From Mycoplasma miroungigenitalium (GTDB lineage Bacteria; Bacillota_I; Bacilli_A; Mycoplasmatales; Metamycoplasmataceae): DNA of 64,000 bases. The notes beneath the pieces were generated by a model that saw nothing but the letters and a program-made list of their open reading frames with translations, was not told the DNA's origin and did not search any database. A program made the translations under genes and the position numbers. Below are positions 11,741-23,128 of this stretch, piece by piece (within the stretch, counting starts at the first letter, position 1; every line of letters starts with the position of its first letter). The stretch spans positions 434,001-498,000 of the forward strand of contig NZ_CP053096.1 in NCBI RefSeq assembly GCF_013008635.1, read 5' to 3'.

Positions 11741-12449
11741 TTAAACCTCCATTTGTCCTATTTAATATTATACCCGCTGCAACAGCAACGTTTAAACTTT
11801 CAAACTTAATAGGAATATATATTTTTTTGTTTGCGTATTTGTACAAATTATTTGTTATTCCATGTCCTTCATTTCCTAAGACAACCACTTTGTTTTGAGA
11901 AGGGTATTTAACTGTATTAAAATCAACAGAATCATCATTTAATGAAGACATAAAGATTTTATGAGTTTTAGATAAATTTATTAATTCGTTTTCAGCTTCG
12001 CTGTATTGTATGATATTTATCTTGAAAATAGCACCCTGAGTAGATCTTAAAATTTTAGGATTATATGGATTGATATTTGTGAAAATTGTATCATAACCAA
12101 ACGCTATTGCTGTTCTGATTATGGTTCCAACATTTCCAGGATCTTGCACATTATCACAAAAAACTATATTGCTCCCAATTTTTTTAAGGTCCGGTTTTTT
12201 GCAAATAGCCACACACCCCTCGGGATGTTTAGTTTGTGTAATAGAGTTAAGAACGTTTATTGTTATTTTTGTTGAGTTATCAAAATTGTTTTGATTTTCT
12301 AACTCTAATATCTGAATAACGGTTCCTTCATTTTTTAAGGCTTCTTGAATGAAATTTTTTCCTTCAATGATAAATAAATTCTTGTCACCTTTTAATATTT
12401 TTTTAATATCTTTAATTAATTGATTAGCAACACTACTGATTAGTTTCAT
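11733..12449 (-). CDS. TrmH/SpoU-family RNA 2'-O-methyltransferase
   Basis: 238 aa. Domain order: an N-terminal RNA-binding substrate domain (IKKILKGDKNLFIIEGKN, about 10-75), then a SPOUT knot domain with motif 1 DNVQDPGNVGTIIRTAIAFG, motif 2 VVVLGNEGHGI and motif 3 IPIKFESLNVAVAAGIIL. It methylates a ribose 2'-OH using SAM, probably in 23S rRNA by analogy with TsnR/RlmB/YsgA relatives; the target nucleotide cannot be read from sequence. Its ATG lies 17 nt inside the end of trmL, and its own end overlaps the DivIVA-like gene. Confidence 0.9.
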   Translation of the reverse strand: MKLISSVANQLIKDIKKILKGDKNLFIIEGKNFIQEALKNEGTVIQILELENQNNFDNSTKITINVLNSITQTKHPEGCVAICKKPDLKKIGSNIVFCDNVQDPGNVGTIIRTAIAFGYDTIFTNINPYNPKILRSTQGAIFKINIIQYSEAENELINLSKTHKIFMSSLNDDSVDFNTVKYPSQNKVVVLGNEGHGITNNLYKYANKKIYIPIKFESLNVAVAAGIILNRTNGGLNE

Positions 12450-12972
12450 TTATATTCTCCAAAAAATCCTTGCCTTTTTGAGTTTCAAAAAAGTTCAATC
12501 CGTCAAAATTTAGATGTCTCATAATTTCATAGCCAATTATACAAACGCAGTTTGCTAAATTTAAACTTCTCATAGCAGTAACCATTGGAATTCTTAAACA
12601 TCTATCTAAATTATCGTGCAAAATTTTTTTATCAATTCCCGTTGATTCTTTACCAAACATTACTCATATTTCGCCATCAGTGTTCGCTACAGTTTTGTAA
12701 TTGGGTTCAGTATAAGAATGAGTACCATATCTAGTAATGTAGAAAATCTTTTTGTTGCCATATTTTTTAAAAAAATCGTCGTATGAATTATGAACTTCGT
12801 GTTGAATATCGCTTAAAAGTCTTCCAGCTGCTGGGCGGGAAAGCTTTGATGGTAATAAGTCAAAACCTAATGGTTTAATAATGTGTAGTTTTGCGCCCAA
12901 TGCAAAGCAGGTTCTTATTATGTTACCAGTATTAGGGCAAATTTCGGGTTGGTATAGAACAATATTTAACAT
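12433..12972 (-). CDS. trmL: tRNA (cytidine/uridine-34 2'-O)-methyltransferase TrmL
   Basis: 179 aa, a minimal SPOUT protein with only the knot domain, as in TrmL. It begins MLNIVLYQPEICPNTGNIIR, has GEIWVMFGKESTGI in the middle (with one TGA Trp) and ends with RIPMVTAMRSLNLANCVCII. It modifies the wobble ribose of tRNA-Leu isoacceptors in the known cases. The start has AAGGAATT upstream and follows the terminator of trigger factor, so it probably heads the operon trmL, trmH-like, divIVA-like, rbgA and membrane protein. Confidence 0.94.
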
Positions 12973-12994
12973 GATAAATTCCTTCCTTGTTTCG

Positions 12995-13020
12995 ATAAAA
13001 ATACTGCCTTGATTAGGCAG
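12995..13020 (-). terminator. Terminator of the trigger factor gene
   Basis: On the minus strand CTGCCT / AGGCAG with a five-base loop, then TATTTTTATC. Confidence 0.85.
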
Positions 13021-13028
13021 CAGTTTTA

Positions 13029-14537
13029 TTATTTACTAGATTTTTTAGTTTTTTTGCTGATTCTTTTTTCAAGGTCTTCTTGTTTTTGTTCTGCATTTGC
13101 TACAGTTTCGCTCATTTTAGCTGCTTTTAATTCTTCAGCTCTTTTGTTTCATTCATCAGCAATTTTAGCTGCGTTTTCGTCTAATTCTTTTTCTAGTTTA
13201 GCTAATTTTTCACCAGCTTTTGGATCTTTAGCAGCCAACAGTGCTGTCACGTGTTTTCTTTCTAAGATACGTTGGTTAATTTGTTCTTTATTTTGGTTGT
13301 CGCTCATAAAGAAGCCTGTTAGAAAGCTTGTTGGTAAACCTGTAGGCATTGAAGTTCTGTTTCCTCAGATAGTTAAGTCTTCTTCTGTAACTTCATTGCT
13401 GATACCTGCTTCTTTTAATAATTTTTGAGAAACAAGTGAGAAAGCAATACCGGCTTTTTCTTCTTTAAATACTAACTCATTAAATTCTTGTTCTGTTTTG
13501 TCTAAAACTTTCAAGTATTCTTCAAATTTAATGTTTTGTTGTTTTAATTGAGAAATAATTTGGTTACGTTTTTGTTCAACTTGGTATCAAACGAACATAT
13601 CGTTAATTTTAATTTCGTTTTTATCAACAACATCTTGAACATATTTTTCAATAAATGTGTTTAAAGAAAGTTCAATTTTATTGTTAAGCAATACTCATTT
13701 AAGTACATTTTTAGCTTCATCAAGAGTTTTAGCTGCTCCTGCTCTTAAAACATAAATGTTTTCATCAGTTAATTTTGTTTCTTCTGGTCTTTTAGCTGTA
13801 ACAATTTCAACATTAAATGTTGCTTCTTTTCCAGCAAGTTTAGTTACAGGATATTCTTTAGGGAATGTAACAATAACATCACCTTTATAGCCAATTTTCT
13901 TGTCTAATAATTGTTCTTCAAATGTATCGATAAATGTTTTAGAACCTAATTTTAAATCAAAGTTTTCAGCTTGTCCACCATCAAATTCTTCGCCATCAAC
14001 AAAACCTTTGTAGTTTAATGTAACGGTATCTCCATTTTGAGTTTTTTGTTTTGAAGTAAGTGGTAATTGAAGCGCAGTTTCTTTTAATTTTGCATTAATG
14101 TATTCATTAATGTCGGCATCTGTAACTTTAGGTAAGTCAAATTTAACTTTAACTGAGTCTAATTTTAAATTACTTAAATCAGTATCTAATGGGTAAGCTA
14201 ATTCAACAACAGCTTCATTTTCATCTAGTTTTTCTAGATCTACACGAGGTCTAACAGCAATAACTCTATCTGATTCTTTTTTCACTTCTTCAAGAATCGA
14301 ATCAAGTTTTTGTGACAAATATGTGCTCATAGCATTTTGTAAAATTTGTGCTTTTGAAACGTATTTTTCTGCAATGTTTGCTGGAACTTTACCTTTTCTA
14401 AAACCGTCAACTTTTAGGTTTTTTAGTAATTCAGCTTTTGATTTTTGTTGTAAATCTGTTCATTCTTGACCTTTAAGAACAACTGTTTTTTTGATTTCAA
14501 CTTTGTTTTCATCAATAACGATGTCTTTTTTTACCAT
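13029..14537 (-). CDS. tig: Trigger factor (ribosome-associated chaperone, prolyl isomerase)
   Basis: 502 aa, somewhat longer than the usual ~430. The N-terminal ribosome-binding domain contains the signature VDGFRKGKVP at about 42-52. The FKBP-type PPIase domain (GDTVTLNYKGFVDGEEFDGG through GKEATFNVEIV) spans about 165-250. The substrate-binding helical arms follow. The last ~90 residues are charged and rich in Lys, Glu and Ala, ending in a KKTKKSSK tail, which accounts for the extra length. AAGGAGATT precedes the ATG. It is a single-gene unit between its own terminator and an AT-rich upstream region. Confidence 0.95.
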
Positions 14538-14677
14538 ATTTAATCTCCTTAATATAACTTATAAATTAATATCTTAATTTTAATATAAAAATAATATTTT
14601 ATGCGTAATTTCTTAAATTAGCGCTAGTTTTTTTGTTTTTATAAAATATAAACGAGATAAACCCGTTTATAAATTAA

Positions 14678-15928
14678 TTATTTTGTAGAATCATCTGTAC
14701 TTTCAGCATAAATGTTATTTAATTCTTCTCAAAGACTACCAAACGATCCATAACTTAGGCCTTTAGTTCAGCTTCCGTACATAGAGTTTCCGGGAACTTG
14801 TAGGTTAAATTGGTGTCAAGCAAGTTCTTCTTTTTTAACTTTTTTTGTATTTTTATCAACAGTTACTTTAACACCTTTAGCTCCATTTACATCAGTAAAA
14901 ATTGCTTTAATCTCTTTATTCGATTCATCGAAAAAGAATTTATTTGTTACATCCATTTTTGCTTGTTGTTTGTAAGCGTCATCGTAGAAATCACTTGCAT
15001 CATCACCAATTTTCATGATAACTTTTGTTACTACTTTATCACCAGCACCTGTTTGCGATTTAGAAAAATCTCAACCAGCTGTATTATCACTAACAGCATT
15101 CATTCTTTGGTTTTTTGTTGAAACTTTTGAATTACCTTTTTTATTTTCAAAATCTTCAATAGCTTTAGCTCATGGTGCTGTTGCGAATGTTCCATCATTT
15201 TTGTATGGGTTTACTCCTGAACATCAAAACATTCAATCATGTAGAAATTTTTTATCAACCCCTTCTTTGATTAAGTTCTTTTTGATGCCTTCGACTGAGT
15301 CTTTTAATTGTCTAATTCCTGAGTTAAACATAACGATGCCACCGTTAGCATACACGTGTTTAATAAAGTCAATTGCACCAGCAACAGCTCTTCTGTTACC
15401 TTTGGCATCAACTGAATCTTTTTTATCTTCACTAAATCTTCCGTTATTTTCGGCAACCATTCATGATTCTGTTTTTTCATTTACAAAAACTGTTTCGTCA
15501 ACATCCATAAATACAACTGGCACGCCATAGCCGGCTTTAGGGTTAGAAACAACACCGGTTTGAACATTTAGCGCTTTGTAGTCCATTTTATCTTCTTCTG
15601 CACGTTTCTTTAGATTGTCAAATGCAAGAGTAGCCAGGGTGTAGGCTTGTAATGATTGCAATTTAGCCTCTGCAGATCTCATATATCAAACAATAGCACC
15701 AGTAATACCAACACCAGAATTCAATTTATTGATAATTTTTGCTTTAGCGTTTTTGTCTAGTTTAAGTTGCGAAACTAATTCAATTTGTTTTTCAACTGGT
15801 AGTTTACTTATTTCTTCATTTAAATTTATTTTTTTAGTTGTTTCATTGTTGTTACATGAAGCAGCAACAATTGGTAAAGAAGATACAGCTGAAGTACCCA
15901 CAAGTAACAATTTTAATTTTTTATTCAT
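14678..15928 (-). CDS. HAD acid phosphatase / 5'-nucleotidase lipoprotein, e(P4) family, copy 1
   Basis: 416 aa surface lipoprotein. A signal peptide ends in the lipobox LPIVAASC (Cys 25). The HAD class-B/C phosphatase fold follows: nucleophile motif I MDVDETVFVNE (Asp 142 nucleophile, Asp 144 acid), motif II MFNSGIRQL, and motif IV GDDASDF near 307-313. The C-terminus has PGNSMYGSW. Family members such as Haemophilus e(P4) dephosphorylate nucleotides outside the cell so the nucleoside can be taken up, which fits a parasite lacking purine synthesis. It has its own TATAAT promoter and lies directly downstream of a close paralogue, with a terminator between. The frame is intact with TGA as Trp. 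Confidence 0.9.
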
Positions 15929-15974
15929 TTTTTCTCCTTAAGTGTCCTTAACATATCCAATTTTGGATGGTTAA

Positions 15975-15980
15975 ATTATA
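15975..15980 (-). promoter_or_regulatory. -10 box of e(P4) phosphatase copy 1
   Basis: TATAAT on the minus strand, 46 nt before the ATG. A ribosome binding site (AAGGAGAAAA) lies in the leader. Confidence 0.65.
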
Positions 15981-16084
15981 CATTTATTATTGGTTAATAA
16001 TTAGATATAGTAATCTCCTGAAATATAAAATAATGAGTATTATTCTTAAAAAATGACGAATTCTATTGAAAAATGTGTTTATAC

Positions 16085-16107
16085 AAAAAAATGGGTTTCC
16101 CCATTTT
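16085..16107 (-). terminator. Terminator of e(P4) phosphatase copy 2
   Basis: AAATGGG / CCCATTT with a short loop and a T-run on the minus strand, directly after the stop. Confidence 0.85.
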
Positions 16108-16109
16108 AT

Positions 16110-17480
16110 TTATTTTGTTTCTGAAAAATTATCTTTTGAGTTGTTTTTAATGTCATTAAGTAGTTCTCAAATCTTGTCATAAGTACCATAGTTAAGTCCT
16201 CTGGTTCAACCACCATACATTGCGTTTCCAGGAACTTGAACATTAAATTGGTGTCAGTCAACTTTTTCTGTAGTAACTTTTACTTTTGCATTCTTACCTT
16301 CACCAGTTTTTGTTTTAGTTACTTTAACACCTTTAGCTCCATTAATATTTTCAAATAATTCTTTTAGATTTGCTTCGTAATATTCTCTGGTTTTGTCCAT
16401 GTCTTTAAAGTGTTTATAAGCATCATCATAAAAGTCATTAAAGTCGTCACCGATTCTCATAATTACTTTTGTCACAACTTTATCACCAGCACCTTGTTGT
16501 GATTTAGAAAAATCTCAACCAGTTGTGTTGTCGCTAACAGCGTTCATTCTTTCGTTTTTGCTTGTAGCTCATTGATTTGTTTTTTCGTTTTTAAATAGTT
16601 CAACAGCAGTTTTTCAAGGAGTTGGATCATATTTAGTTTTGTCAGATTCTTGGAATGGTTTAACACCTGAACATCAGAACATTCAGTCGTGTACGTATTC
16701 TTTTTTAACTCCGGCAGCAATTAAGTTTTTGCTAATTCCATCAATAGCAGGTTGTAATTGTCTAATTCCTGAGTTAAACATTACGATTCCCCCGTTTTCA
16801 AAAACGTGGTTAATAAATTCAATAGCGCCAGGAACAGCACGTCTTTTACCTTTGGCATCAACAGAGTCTTTGAAATCTTCGGCAGTAATATTGTTTTCTT
16901 TATCAACAACGCCTCAATCCATGTGTTCATCGACAACCATTCATGATTCAACGTATTCATTAACAAATACAGTTTCATCAACGTCCATAAATACTACCGG
17001 TACTGATTTTCCAGTTTCAGGGTTTTTTACTAATCCAGTAGTTTTATCGACGGCTTTGTAATCTATTTTGTCTGTTTCAGCGTGTTTTTTTAGATTATCA
17101 AAAGCAATAGTTGCTAATTTATATGCTTGTACTGCTTGAACTCTTGCTTCTGCTGATCTCATGTATCAGACAATTGCTCCTGCAATTCCAGCTCCACTAT
17201 TCAATTTATTGATTAGAGTCGCTTTTTCGTCTTTGGTTAAATCTAATCTAGAAATTAGTTCTAACTGTTGTTCTTTGTTTAATTTTTCAATTTCTTGTTT
17301 TAAATCAATATCTTTTTGTTTAGATTCTTTTAGCTGTTTTTCTAAATCTTTAATTTGATTGTTTAATTTTTCAATTTCTTTATTGTCTTTATTATCCTTG
17401 TTGTTGCAAGCTGCAGCCAATGTTGGTACTGTTGTTAGTGTTGTAGCACCAACAAACAAAAATTTCATTTTTTTATTCAT
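16110..17480 (-). CDS. HAD acid phosphatase / 5'-nucleotidase lipoprotein, e(P4) family, copy 2
   Basis: 456 aa, clearly paralogous to the downstream lipoprotein over the whole phosphatase part. Lipobox TLAAAC (Cys 25). Residues about 33-70 form an extra charged coiled coil (IEKLNNQIKDLEKQLKES), not in copy 1. Motif I MDVDETVFVNE is at about 165-175, motif II is MFNSGIRQL, and motif IV is GDDFNDFYDDAY. Extracellular dephosphorylation of nucleotides is the likely role. It has its own promoter and terminator, so the two copies can be expressed independently. Longer substrate-loop segments also differ from copy 1, which could mean different substrates. Confidence 0.9.
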
Positions 17481-17514
17481 TTTGTTCTATCTCCCGTGAT
17501 TAATTCACATACAA

Positions 17515-17520
17515 ATTATA
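17515..17520 (-). promoter_or_regulatory. -10 box of e(P4) phosphatase copy 2
   Basis: TATAAT on the minus strand, 34 nt before the ATG; GGGAGATAG serves as ribosome binding site. The rest of 17521-17663 is AT-rich with no other feature seen. Confidence 0.65.
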
Positions 17521-17663
17521 CTTTATTAAAACTTGAGAGGAATCAATTTCACAAACAAAAACTGCTTAGAAAATACTGAATATTGGTGAATTTCATTAAT
17601 TTTATTTCATATATTTTTCATAATTCATTGTTATTTTTTTCTAAAAATCCTATAAAAAAGGTT

Positions 17664-17690
17664 AAAAATAAAAACGCAAAATGTTGCGTT
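17664..17690 (-). terminator. Terminator of mnmG-rlmH
   Basis: AACGCAA / TTGCGTT, four-base loop, then TTTATTTTT on the minus strand; it overlaps the rlmH stop codon. Confidence 0.88.
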
Positions 17691-18135
17691 ATTTATGATA
17701 TTTTTTGTTGTTTAAGATTGTTGCTGCTCGATAAATTTGTTCACCCAACATAATTCTGAATAGTTGATGTGGAAAAGTTAGTTTAGAAAATGAAAATTTT
17801 ATGTTCGTATTTATTAAATTTTCATCCATTCCATCCGATCCACCAATTATGAATGTTATTTCATCATGTGAGTCAATAATCTCGCTTAACTCAACCGAGT
17901 TAAACTGCTTCCCTTGTAGAGAACACATCATAACAAACGAATCTTTTGGAATTAAATCTATAATTAACTTAGTTTCTTTTGATTTTTTAACCTCAATATT
18001 TTTTTCTTCACTGAATTCTTTAACCTCTACAGTATTTATTTGATAATAGTGAGAAATTTTTTTTTGGTAATGCAAAAATAACTTTTTAAAATCAGGATTC
18101 AGTGTACCGACGGATATGATTTTAATTTTTTTCAT
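17689..18135 (-). CDS. rlmH: 23S rRNA pseudouridine-1915 N3-methyltransferase RlmH
   Basis: 148 aa, the usual length for this SPOUT homodimer, which acts on the assembled 70S ribosome. It shows [14 protein letters not shown] at the N-terminus, the SAM-binding knot around [13 protein letters not shown], and the C-terminal [22 protein letters not shown] region (H/K-rich end conserved in the family). Its start lies 14 nt inside mnmG, so the two are translationally coupled and end at one terminator. Confidence 0.95.
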   Translation of the reverse strand: MKKIKIISVGTLNPDFKKLFLHYQKKISHYYQINTVEVKEFSEEKNIEVKKSKETKLIIDLIPKDSFVMMCSLQGKQFNSVELSEIIDSHDEITFIIGGSDGMDENLINTNIKFSFSKLTFPHQLFRIMLGEQIYRAATILNNKKYHK

Positions 18136-19960
18136 TATTTTTGCTTTCGATGTGAAACATTAACATTTGTATATCGGCTGGATTAATTCCACTGATTCGT
18201 GAAGCTTGCCCAATTGTCTGAGGGCGAATTTTGATAAACTTTTGTTTAGCTTCGGTTGCGATGTTTTTGACTTGCTCGTAATCAATATCTGATGGAATTT
18301 TTAGGTTTTCAAGTCGCACCATTTTCGAAGCATCAGTTTTTTGTTTTTCAATATAACCGTGCAATCTAACCATAATTGTTAATTCTTTTTGATATTCGAA
18401 ATCTGGAATTATATCGCTTGGGTCAACATCTGGTCTAGATAATACTTTTAGCAATGTAACCCCATCAAAAATTTGATATTTTTGAGCAACATCTGATTTT
18501 CCTGATAAATAAGTTGTATGAAGTCTTTGTATTTCATCATCAATCATTTTGTACTTGTCAATTACTTGTTGGTATTGTTGTATGGAAAGAGTCTGAGCAT
18601 ATAAACCGTATTCAGCTAAACGAATGTCGGCATTATCATTTCTTAGTAAAAGTCTATATTCTGCACGAGATGTCAACATTCTATATGGTTCTTTTGTACC
18701 TTTGGTTACTAAGTCATCAATTAATACGCCTAAATAAGCGTGATTTCTTAAAATAATTATAGGGTCTTTATGTTCTAGTTTTAAACCGGCGTTAATTCCT
18801 GCTACTAACCCTTGACCAGCTGCTTCTTCATATCCGCTAGTACCGTTAATTTGACCGGCAGTAAATAAGTTTTTAACAATCTTTGTTTCTAATGAAGGTT
18901 TAAGTTGTAATGGGTCGATAGCATCATATTCAATAGCATATGCTCATTTTTGGACTCTTGCATTTTTTAAACCTGGAATTGTTCGAATAATTTTATCCTG
19001 CACATCAATTGGTAACGATGTTGAAAGTCCATTAACATATGTTATTGTTCCATCAGCTGTTTCTGGTTCGAAAAATATTTGGTGTCTTTCTTTTGATGCA
19101 AATTTAACAATCTTATCCTCGATTGAAGGACAATATCTAGGTCCTATTCCTTCAATTAATCCTGAATACATTGCACTTCTGTGTAGATTTTCATTGATAA
19201 TTCTGTGTGTTTCTGCGTTAGTATATGTTAAATGGCAAGCAATTTGTGTAGGCACATTAACATGTGAACGAGAAGAGAAACTAAGATTTATGTCATCTAG
19301 TATTTCTTGCTCGACTTCACTGTAATCTATTGAGTCCGATCAAATTCTAGGTGGTGTTCCAGTCTTTAATCTTTGAATGGTAAAGCCATGGTCTTTTAAA
19401 GATTTTGATAATGTTTTAGTTGTTCTTTCGTTATCAGGTCCGCTTTGTGTTGTTTCGTCACCACGCAAAATTCTAGAATCCATATAAGTACCAGTTGTTA
19501 TAACACAAACCTCGGAATATATGCTTTGTCCGGTATCTAATTTAACACCGACAAAACGGTTTTTATCTGTCAATATTTCTTCAACACCAGCTTCCAACAA
19601 ATCTAGGTATGGTTCTTTTTCAACTTCTTTTTTAATGATTTGAGAATATTTTTCTTTGTCAATTTGAGCCCTAAGTGCTCAAACTGCTGGCCCTTTTGAC
19701 TGATTAAGCATTTTTAACTGAATTGTAGCTTGGTCAGCTCAAAATCCTTGCATACCTCCCAAGGCATCAATTTCGCGAGTAATTATTCCTTTTGCCGGCC
19801 CACCAATTGAAGGGTTACAAGGCATCATACCAAGTCTATTTTTATTGAAAGAAATTAAAAGGGTTTTATGTTTTTTGTGTGCTAAAGCAAACGCAGCCTC
19901 AAGTCCTGCGTGCCCACCGCCAACAACAATTGCTTCATATTTATTAATCTTGTTATTCAT
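18122..19960 (-). CDS. mnmG: tRNA uridine-34 5-carboxymethylaminomethyl enzyme MnmG (GidA)
   Basis: 612 aa, full length. With MnmE it makes the cmnm5 modification of wobble U34. Near the N-terminus is the FAD-binding motif [12 protein letters not shown] (about 13-24), then [15 protein letters not shown] with its conserved Cys, and later [13 protein letters not shown]. The C-terminus has [14 protein letters not shown], the MnmE/tRNA contact domain. No ribosome binding site lies before the ATG; a weak TAAAAT box 7 nt upstream suggests a leaderless transcript. Overlaps rlmH by 14 nt. Confidence 0.96.
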
Positions 19961-19967
19961 AGTTTTA

Positions 19968-19973
19968 ATTTTA
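19968..19973 (-). promoter_or_regulatory. Possible -10 box of leaderless mnmG
   Basis: TAAAAT on the minus strand, 7 nt before the ATG, with no ribosome binding site in between. Weak consensus. Confidence 0.4.
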
Positions 19974-20130
19974 TTGCAAAACTAAATAATTGAAATTTTT
20001 CTTAGAAGAATTGGTTTTAATCGTGTTTTTTTACTAATATTATTGAGAAACGTGTGAAATAGTTAAAAAGTGTTATTATTTTTTAATTTAGAAAATGTAT
20101 AAAAAAATAATAATCTATTAATATAACAAT

Positions 20131-20136
20131 TATAAT
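20131..20136 (+). promoter_or_regulatory. -10 box of the CUT1-like ABC operon
   Basis: TATAAT 9 nt before the ATG at 20146, with no ribosome binding site. The transcript would begin 1-3 nt before the start codon. Confidence 0.6.
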
Positions 20137-20145
20137 TCATGTATT

Positions 20146-21363
20146 ATGAATAAATCATTAAGCGATAAATATCATTTAATTAATATAAAAAATCTTAAAT
20201 TTAAGTACAAAAAAAATCAAGATTTTTATGATTTGGATATTAATGAATTACGAATTAAAGGAAACCAAATCGTTTCATTATTAGGTCCATCTGGTTCAGG
20301 GAAAACAACTCTTTTGAATTTGCTCTTAGGTTATTTAAAACCAACGGAAGGTGAAATAATAATTCAAGATAATCCTAAGACTCACGAAATAGCATATATC
20401 ATGCAAGAAAATTCTATTTATGAAAATGTATCTGTTTTTAACAACATATTTTTAAGTGCAAAAAACTATCAAAAATGAGTTGATAGTGTTCGTATTGAGT
20501 ATTTTGATGAATACTTTAGCGTAAATCAAAATGACAAGTTATTTGCCTTGTATTTGAACTATGTTAATTCAACGGTGACCCCACTGCAAAAAGAATATGT
20601 AAAAAAATGAAGATGATTCAAATTTGTTTGAAAACTATTTTGAGATAAAAAAGTCAAAAACAAATTTATAATTTTGCGTGATATAAAAATAAAAAATCTT
20701 TTCAAAAAAGAATTAAATATTGTTGCTAAAAAGTTAGAAATTGATGAACTACTTGACAAAAATGTTAATGAGCTTTCTGGAGGCCAAAAGCAACGGGTTG
20801 CTTTTGCTAAAGGAATAATTAAAAAAACAAAATTGGTGCTAATGGATGAACCGTTTAGCGCCTTAGATGCCAAAATAAAAGAATCAACCATTGATTGATT
20901 ATTGAAAATAAAAAAAGAATTCAATTTAAGTATTGTTATTGTTACTCACGATCAACATGACGCTTTGAAAATAAGCGATAAGATTATTTTACTAGATAAA
21001 GGAGTTGTTCAACAATATAGCACCGGTGATAAAATGTACGAAAACCCGCAAAATCTTTTTGTTGCGAAATTTATTGGTTCTCCAGAAATTAATTTTATTG
21101 AAACTAAAGGCGATTACTCATACTATATAAGACAAAACAAAATTGAATTAAACGCAGTTAGAAATGGTAAATATAAAATAACAGGTAAAAAACATTTCGG
21201 AGATTCTATTCTTTATTATGTTGAAATCAATCCTAATTTGGTGTGACAAATTGTTTTAAAAAATGAAGATATTAGAATTAATCAAAGGGTAAATATTAAA
21301 TATATGAATTCTGATGTGTTAGTTTTTAACAAAAACGGAGATAGAGTCTATGGCAAAAACTAA
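20146..21363 (+). CDS. ABC importer ATP-binding protein (CUT1/PotA type) with an inserted domain
   Basis: 405 aa. Walker A GPSGSGKT at 47-54, Q-loop [11 protein letters not shown] near 88, signature LSGGQKQRV at 210-218, Walker [13 protein letters not shown] near 233, H-loop VTHDQ. The C-terminal ~120 residues form a TOBE-like domain (FIGSPEINF). Between the Q-loop and the signature lies an extra block of about 70 residues (about 108-175), rich in aromatic and Lys residues (KWRWFKFVWKLFWDKK), that ordinary family members lack; similar insertions occur in mollicute PotA-type ATPases. It powers the two permeases encoded next, whose first gene overlaps by 14 nt. PotA (polyamine) is an alternative name, but the permeases look like sugar/glycerol-phosphate types. 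Confidence 0.85.
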
Positions 21364-22309
21364 ATTTAAGAAAGAAAGTATTTTCAAAGTTATTCAAATT
21401 ATTCTTTTTATGCTTCCTTTACTGATTTGTATCTTGATGTTTACTATTTTGCCTATTGTTGATACATTTAGTAAATCGTTGCAATATCATCCATATGAAT
21501 CAAATCAGACAATTACTGCCATTAATTTTAAAAATTATGAAAAAGTATTTATTGATCCCGATTTTACCTCTGCAATATTAAACTCGACAATGATAATGAT
21601 TTTAGGAACGGGTATTTCAATTTTATTGGCGTTTGTTTTTGCAATCATTATTGAAACATTCATTTTTAAAACAGCTCGAAACGTTTTTTTGGCTTTAATA
21701 TATTCACAATTTTTCATTTCAAGTTTCGCGGTAGGTGTATCATTTATTTTCCTTTTTGGGCCCAAAAATGTGTTCTTTCGTTTATTTGGATTTGATGGTG
21801 CGAGTTTTACTACTGGTACCCATAAATTACCAATTTGAGTTTATTATTCATTGTTTCAGATCTGAAGATCATTACCATTCAATTTAATTTTGTTTGCTTC
21901 CGCAATAAACAAGGCAAACTCAAAATATTTTAAATTAATGAAAAATGATAATATCCGGTTGTTTGAAAAAATCAAACACATCTATATCAAAGAAGTTTCA
22001 AAAGTGTTTTTCGCAATTATTTTCACTAATTTCATTTTTGCTAGTTTGTTATATCCACAAGCAATTTTAGACCAAACAACGTTTGATTTTTCAACAAATA
22101 AAGCCCACACTATCACATCTTTTGTTTTAGATTTTATGGGAGCTAGCGGAAAAATTTATAATCCACAAAAAGCATATGCTGCTGCTTTCTTTGGGTTTAT
22201 ATATTTACTTTTCTTACTGTTATTAATGTTAGTCATTCGACCGTCAAACATAAAAAAGATTATTTTTAAATTGAAAACAATTCATTTAAAAAGGGGTAGC
22301 TATGTTTAA
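21350..22309 (+). CDS. ABC importer permease, MalF/UgpA type
   Basis: 319 aa with about six membrane segments, the first at about 17-40 (VIQIILFMLPLLICILMFTI). The periplasmic-side NFKNYEKVFIDPDFTSAILN pattern after segment 1 is the usual CUT1 motif. The cytoplasmic coupling (EAA) loop is divergent: ANSKYFKLMKNDNIRLFEKI. The frame runs through one TGA Trp near residue 163. It begins inside the ATPase gene and overlaps the next permease gene by 8 nt, so the three are one operon. Substrate is not determined by the sequence. Confidence 0.82.
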
Positions 22310-23105
22310 AAAAATAACGAACGAGATAATTAAATACATTGTTATAGGTTTTTTATGTGTTTTGATTTTATTTCCTCTTTACTATTTACTATTGTTATCC
22401 TTAAAATCCAATTCAGGCGTTATAGCTGATAATAATAGTTTATTAATTTCTGAATTTACTTGGTCAAATTTTGGTTTAGTTTTAAAAAATAATTTTGTTT
22501 GAGCCTTTTTATACACTTTATTGTTTAGCTTTATATTGATAATTGTAAGAATTTTTACTTATTCATTTGCAATTGCGGGTTTGTTAAAAATGAACAAAGT
22601 ATTCCAAAAAACTTTTTTATACTTTTTTATAATGATGAGTTTAATTCCCGAGTTCACAATTTATTTAAGTTTGACTAAATTATTAATTAAGTGGGATTTA
22701 AAACATACATTCTTCGCAGTAATAACCAATGCAATATTTTCTTTCTTCACCTTTACATACATATTTAATATTGCGAAAGATGTTAAAAATATTAAACATA
22801 AGCTGATGATTAACGATAATTTAAAATGGCATCAAAAAGTTTTGTATGTATATTTTCCTAAACTTAGACTTGCGTATGTATTATTAATTGTGTTTACTTT
22901 TATAAGCGCCTGAAATGATTATTTATGACCAGTCTTTCTCTTAAGGGGAACAAACGTGACAAATATAACCATATGATATCTGAATGTGGGTCACCAAGGA
23001 ACATTTAATTTTCCAAATCTACAGGCAGCTGGAGCCTTTCTATCAATCATAATTCCGGTTGCAATTTACGGCATTTTTGCTAAAAAAATTAATTCATTTA
23101 ACTAA
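22302..23105 (+). CDS. ABC importer permease, MalG/UgpE type
   Basis: 267 aa, about six membrane segments. The C-terminal motif FISAWNDYLWPVFLL is a strong marker of MalG/UgpE-like CUT1 permeases, where WNDYLWP is conserved. The coupling loop NIKHKLMINDNLKWHQKV is divergent, as in its partner. AAAAAGGGG before the overlapping start provides a ribosome binding site. Forms the membrane channel with the preceding permease; the lipoprotein encoded 195 nt downstream is the probable substrate-binding partner. Confidence 0.85.
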
Positions 23106-23128
23106 ACACGGCCATGAGTCGTGTTTTG
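23104..23128 (+). terminator. Terminator after the ABC permease genes
   Basis: AAACACG / CGTGTTT with a nine-base loop and a short T-run. A second hairpin, AGTTCC / GGAACT at about 23184-23203, has no T-run. Confidence 0.6.

Noticed and set aside
14678-17480. A single phosphatase gene broken by insertion or a recent exact duplication
   Set aside because: Both frames are complete with all motifs, differ in length and sequence, and have separate promoters and terminators.
20146-23105. Spermidine/putrescine PotABC
   Set aside because: The ATPase resembles PotA, but the second permease has the WNDYLWP motif of MalG/UgpE types and the nearby lipoprotein is P68-like. A polyamine function remains possible but is not supported.
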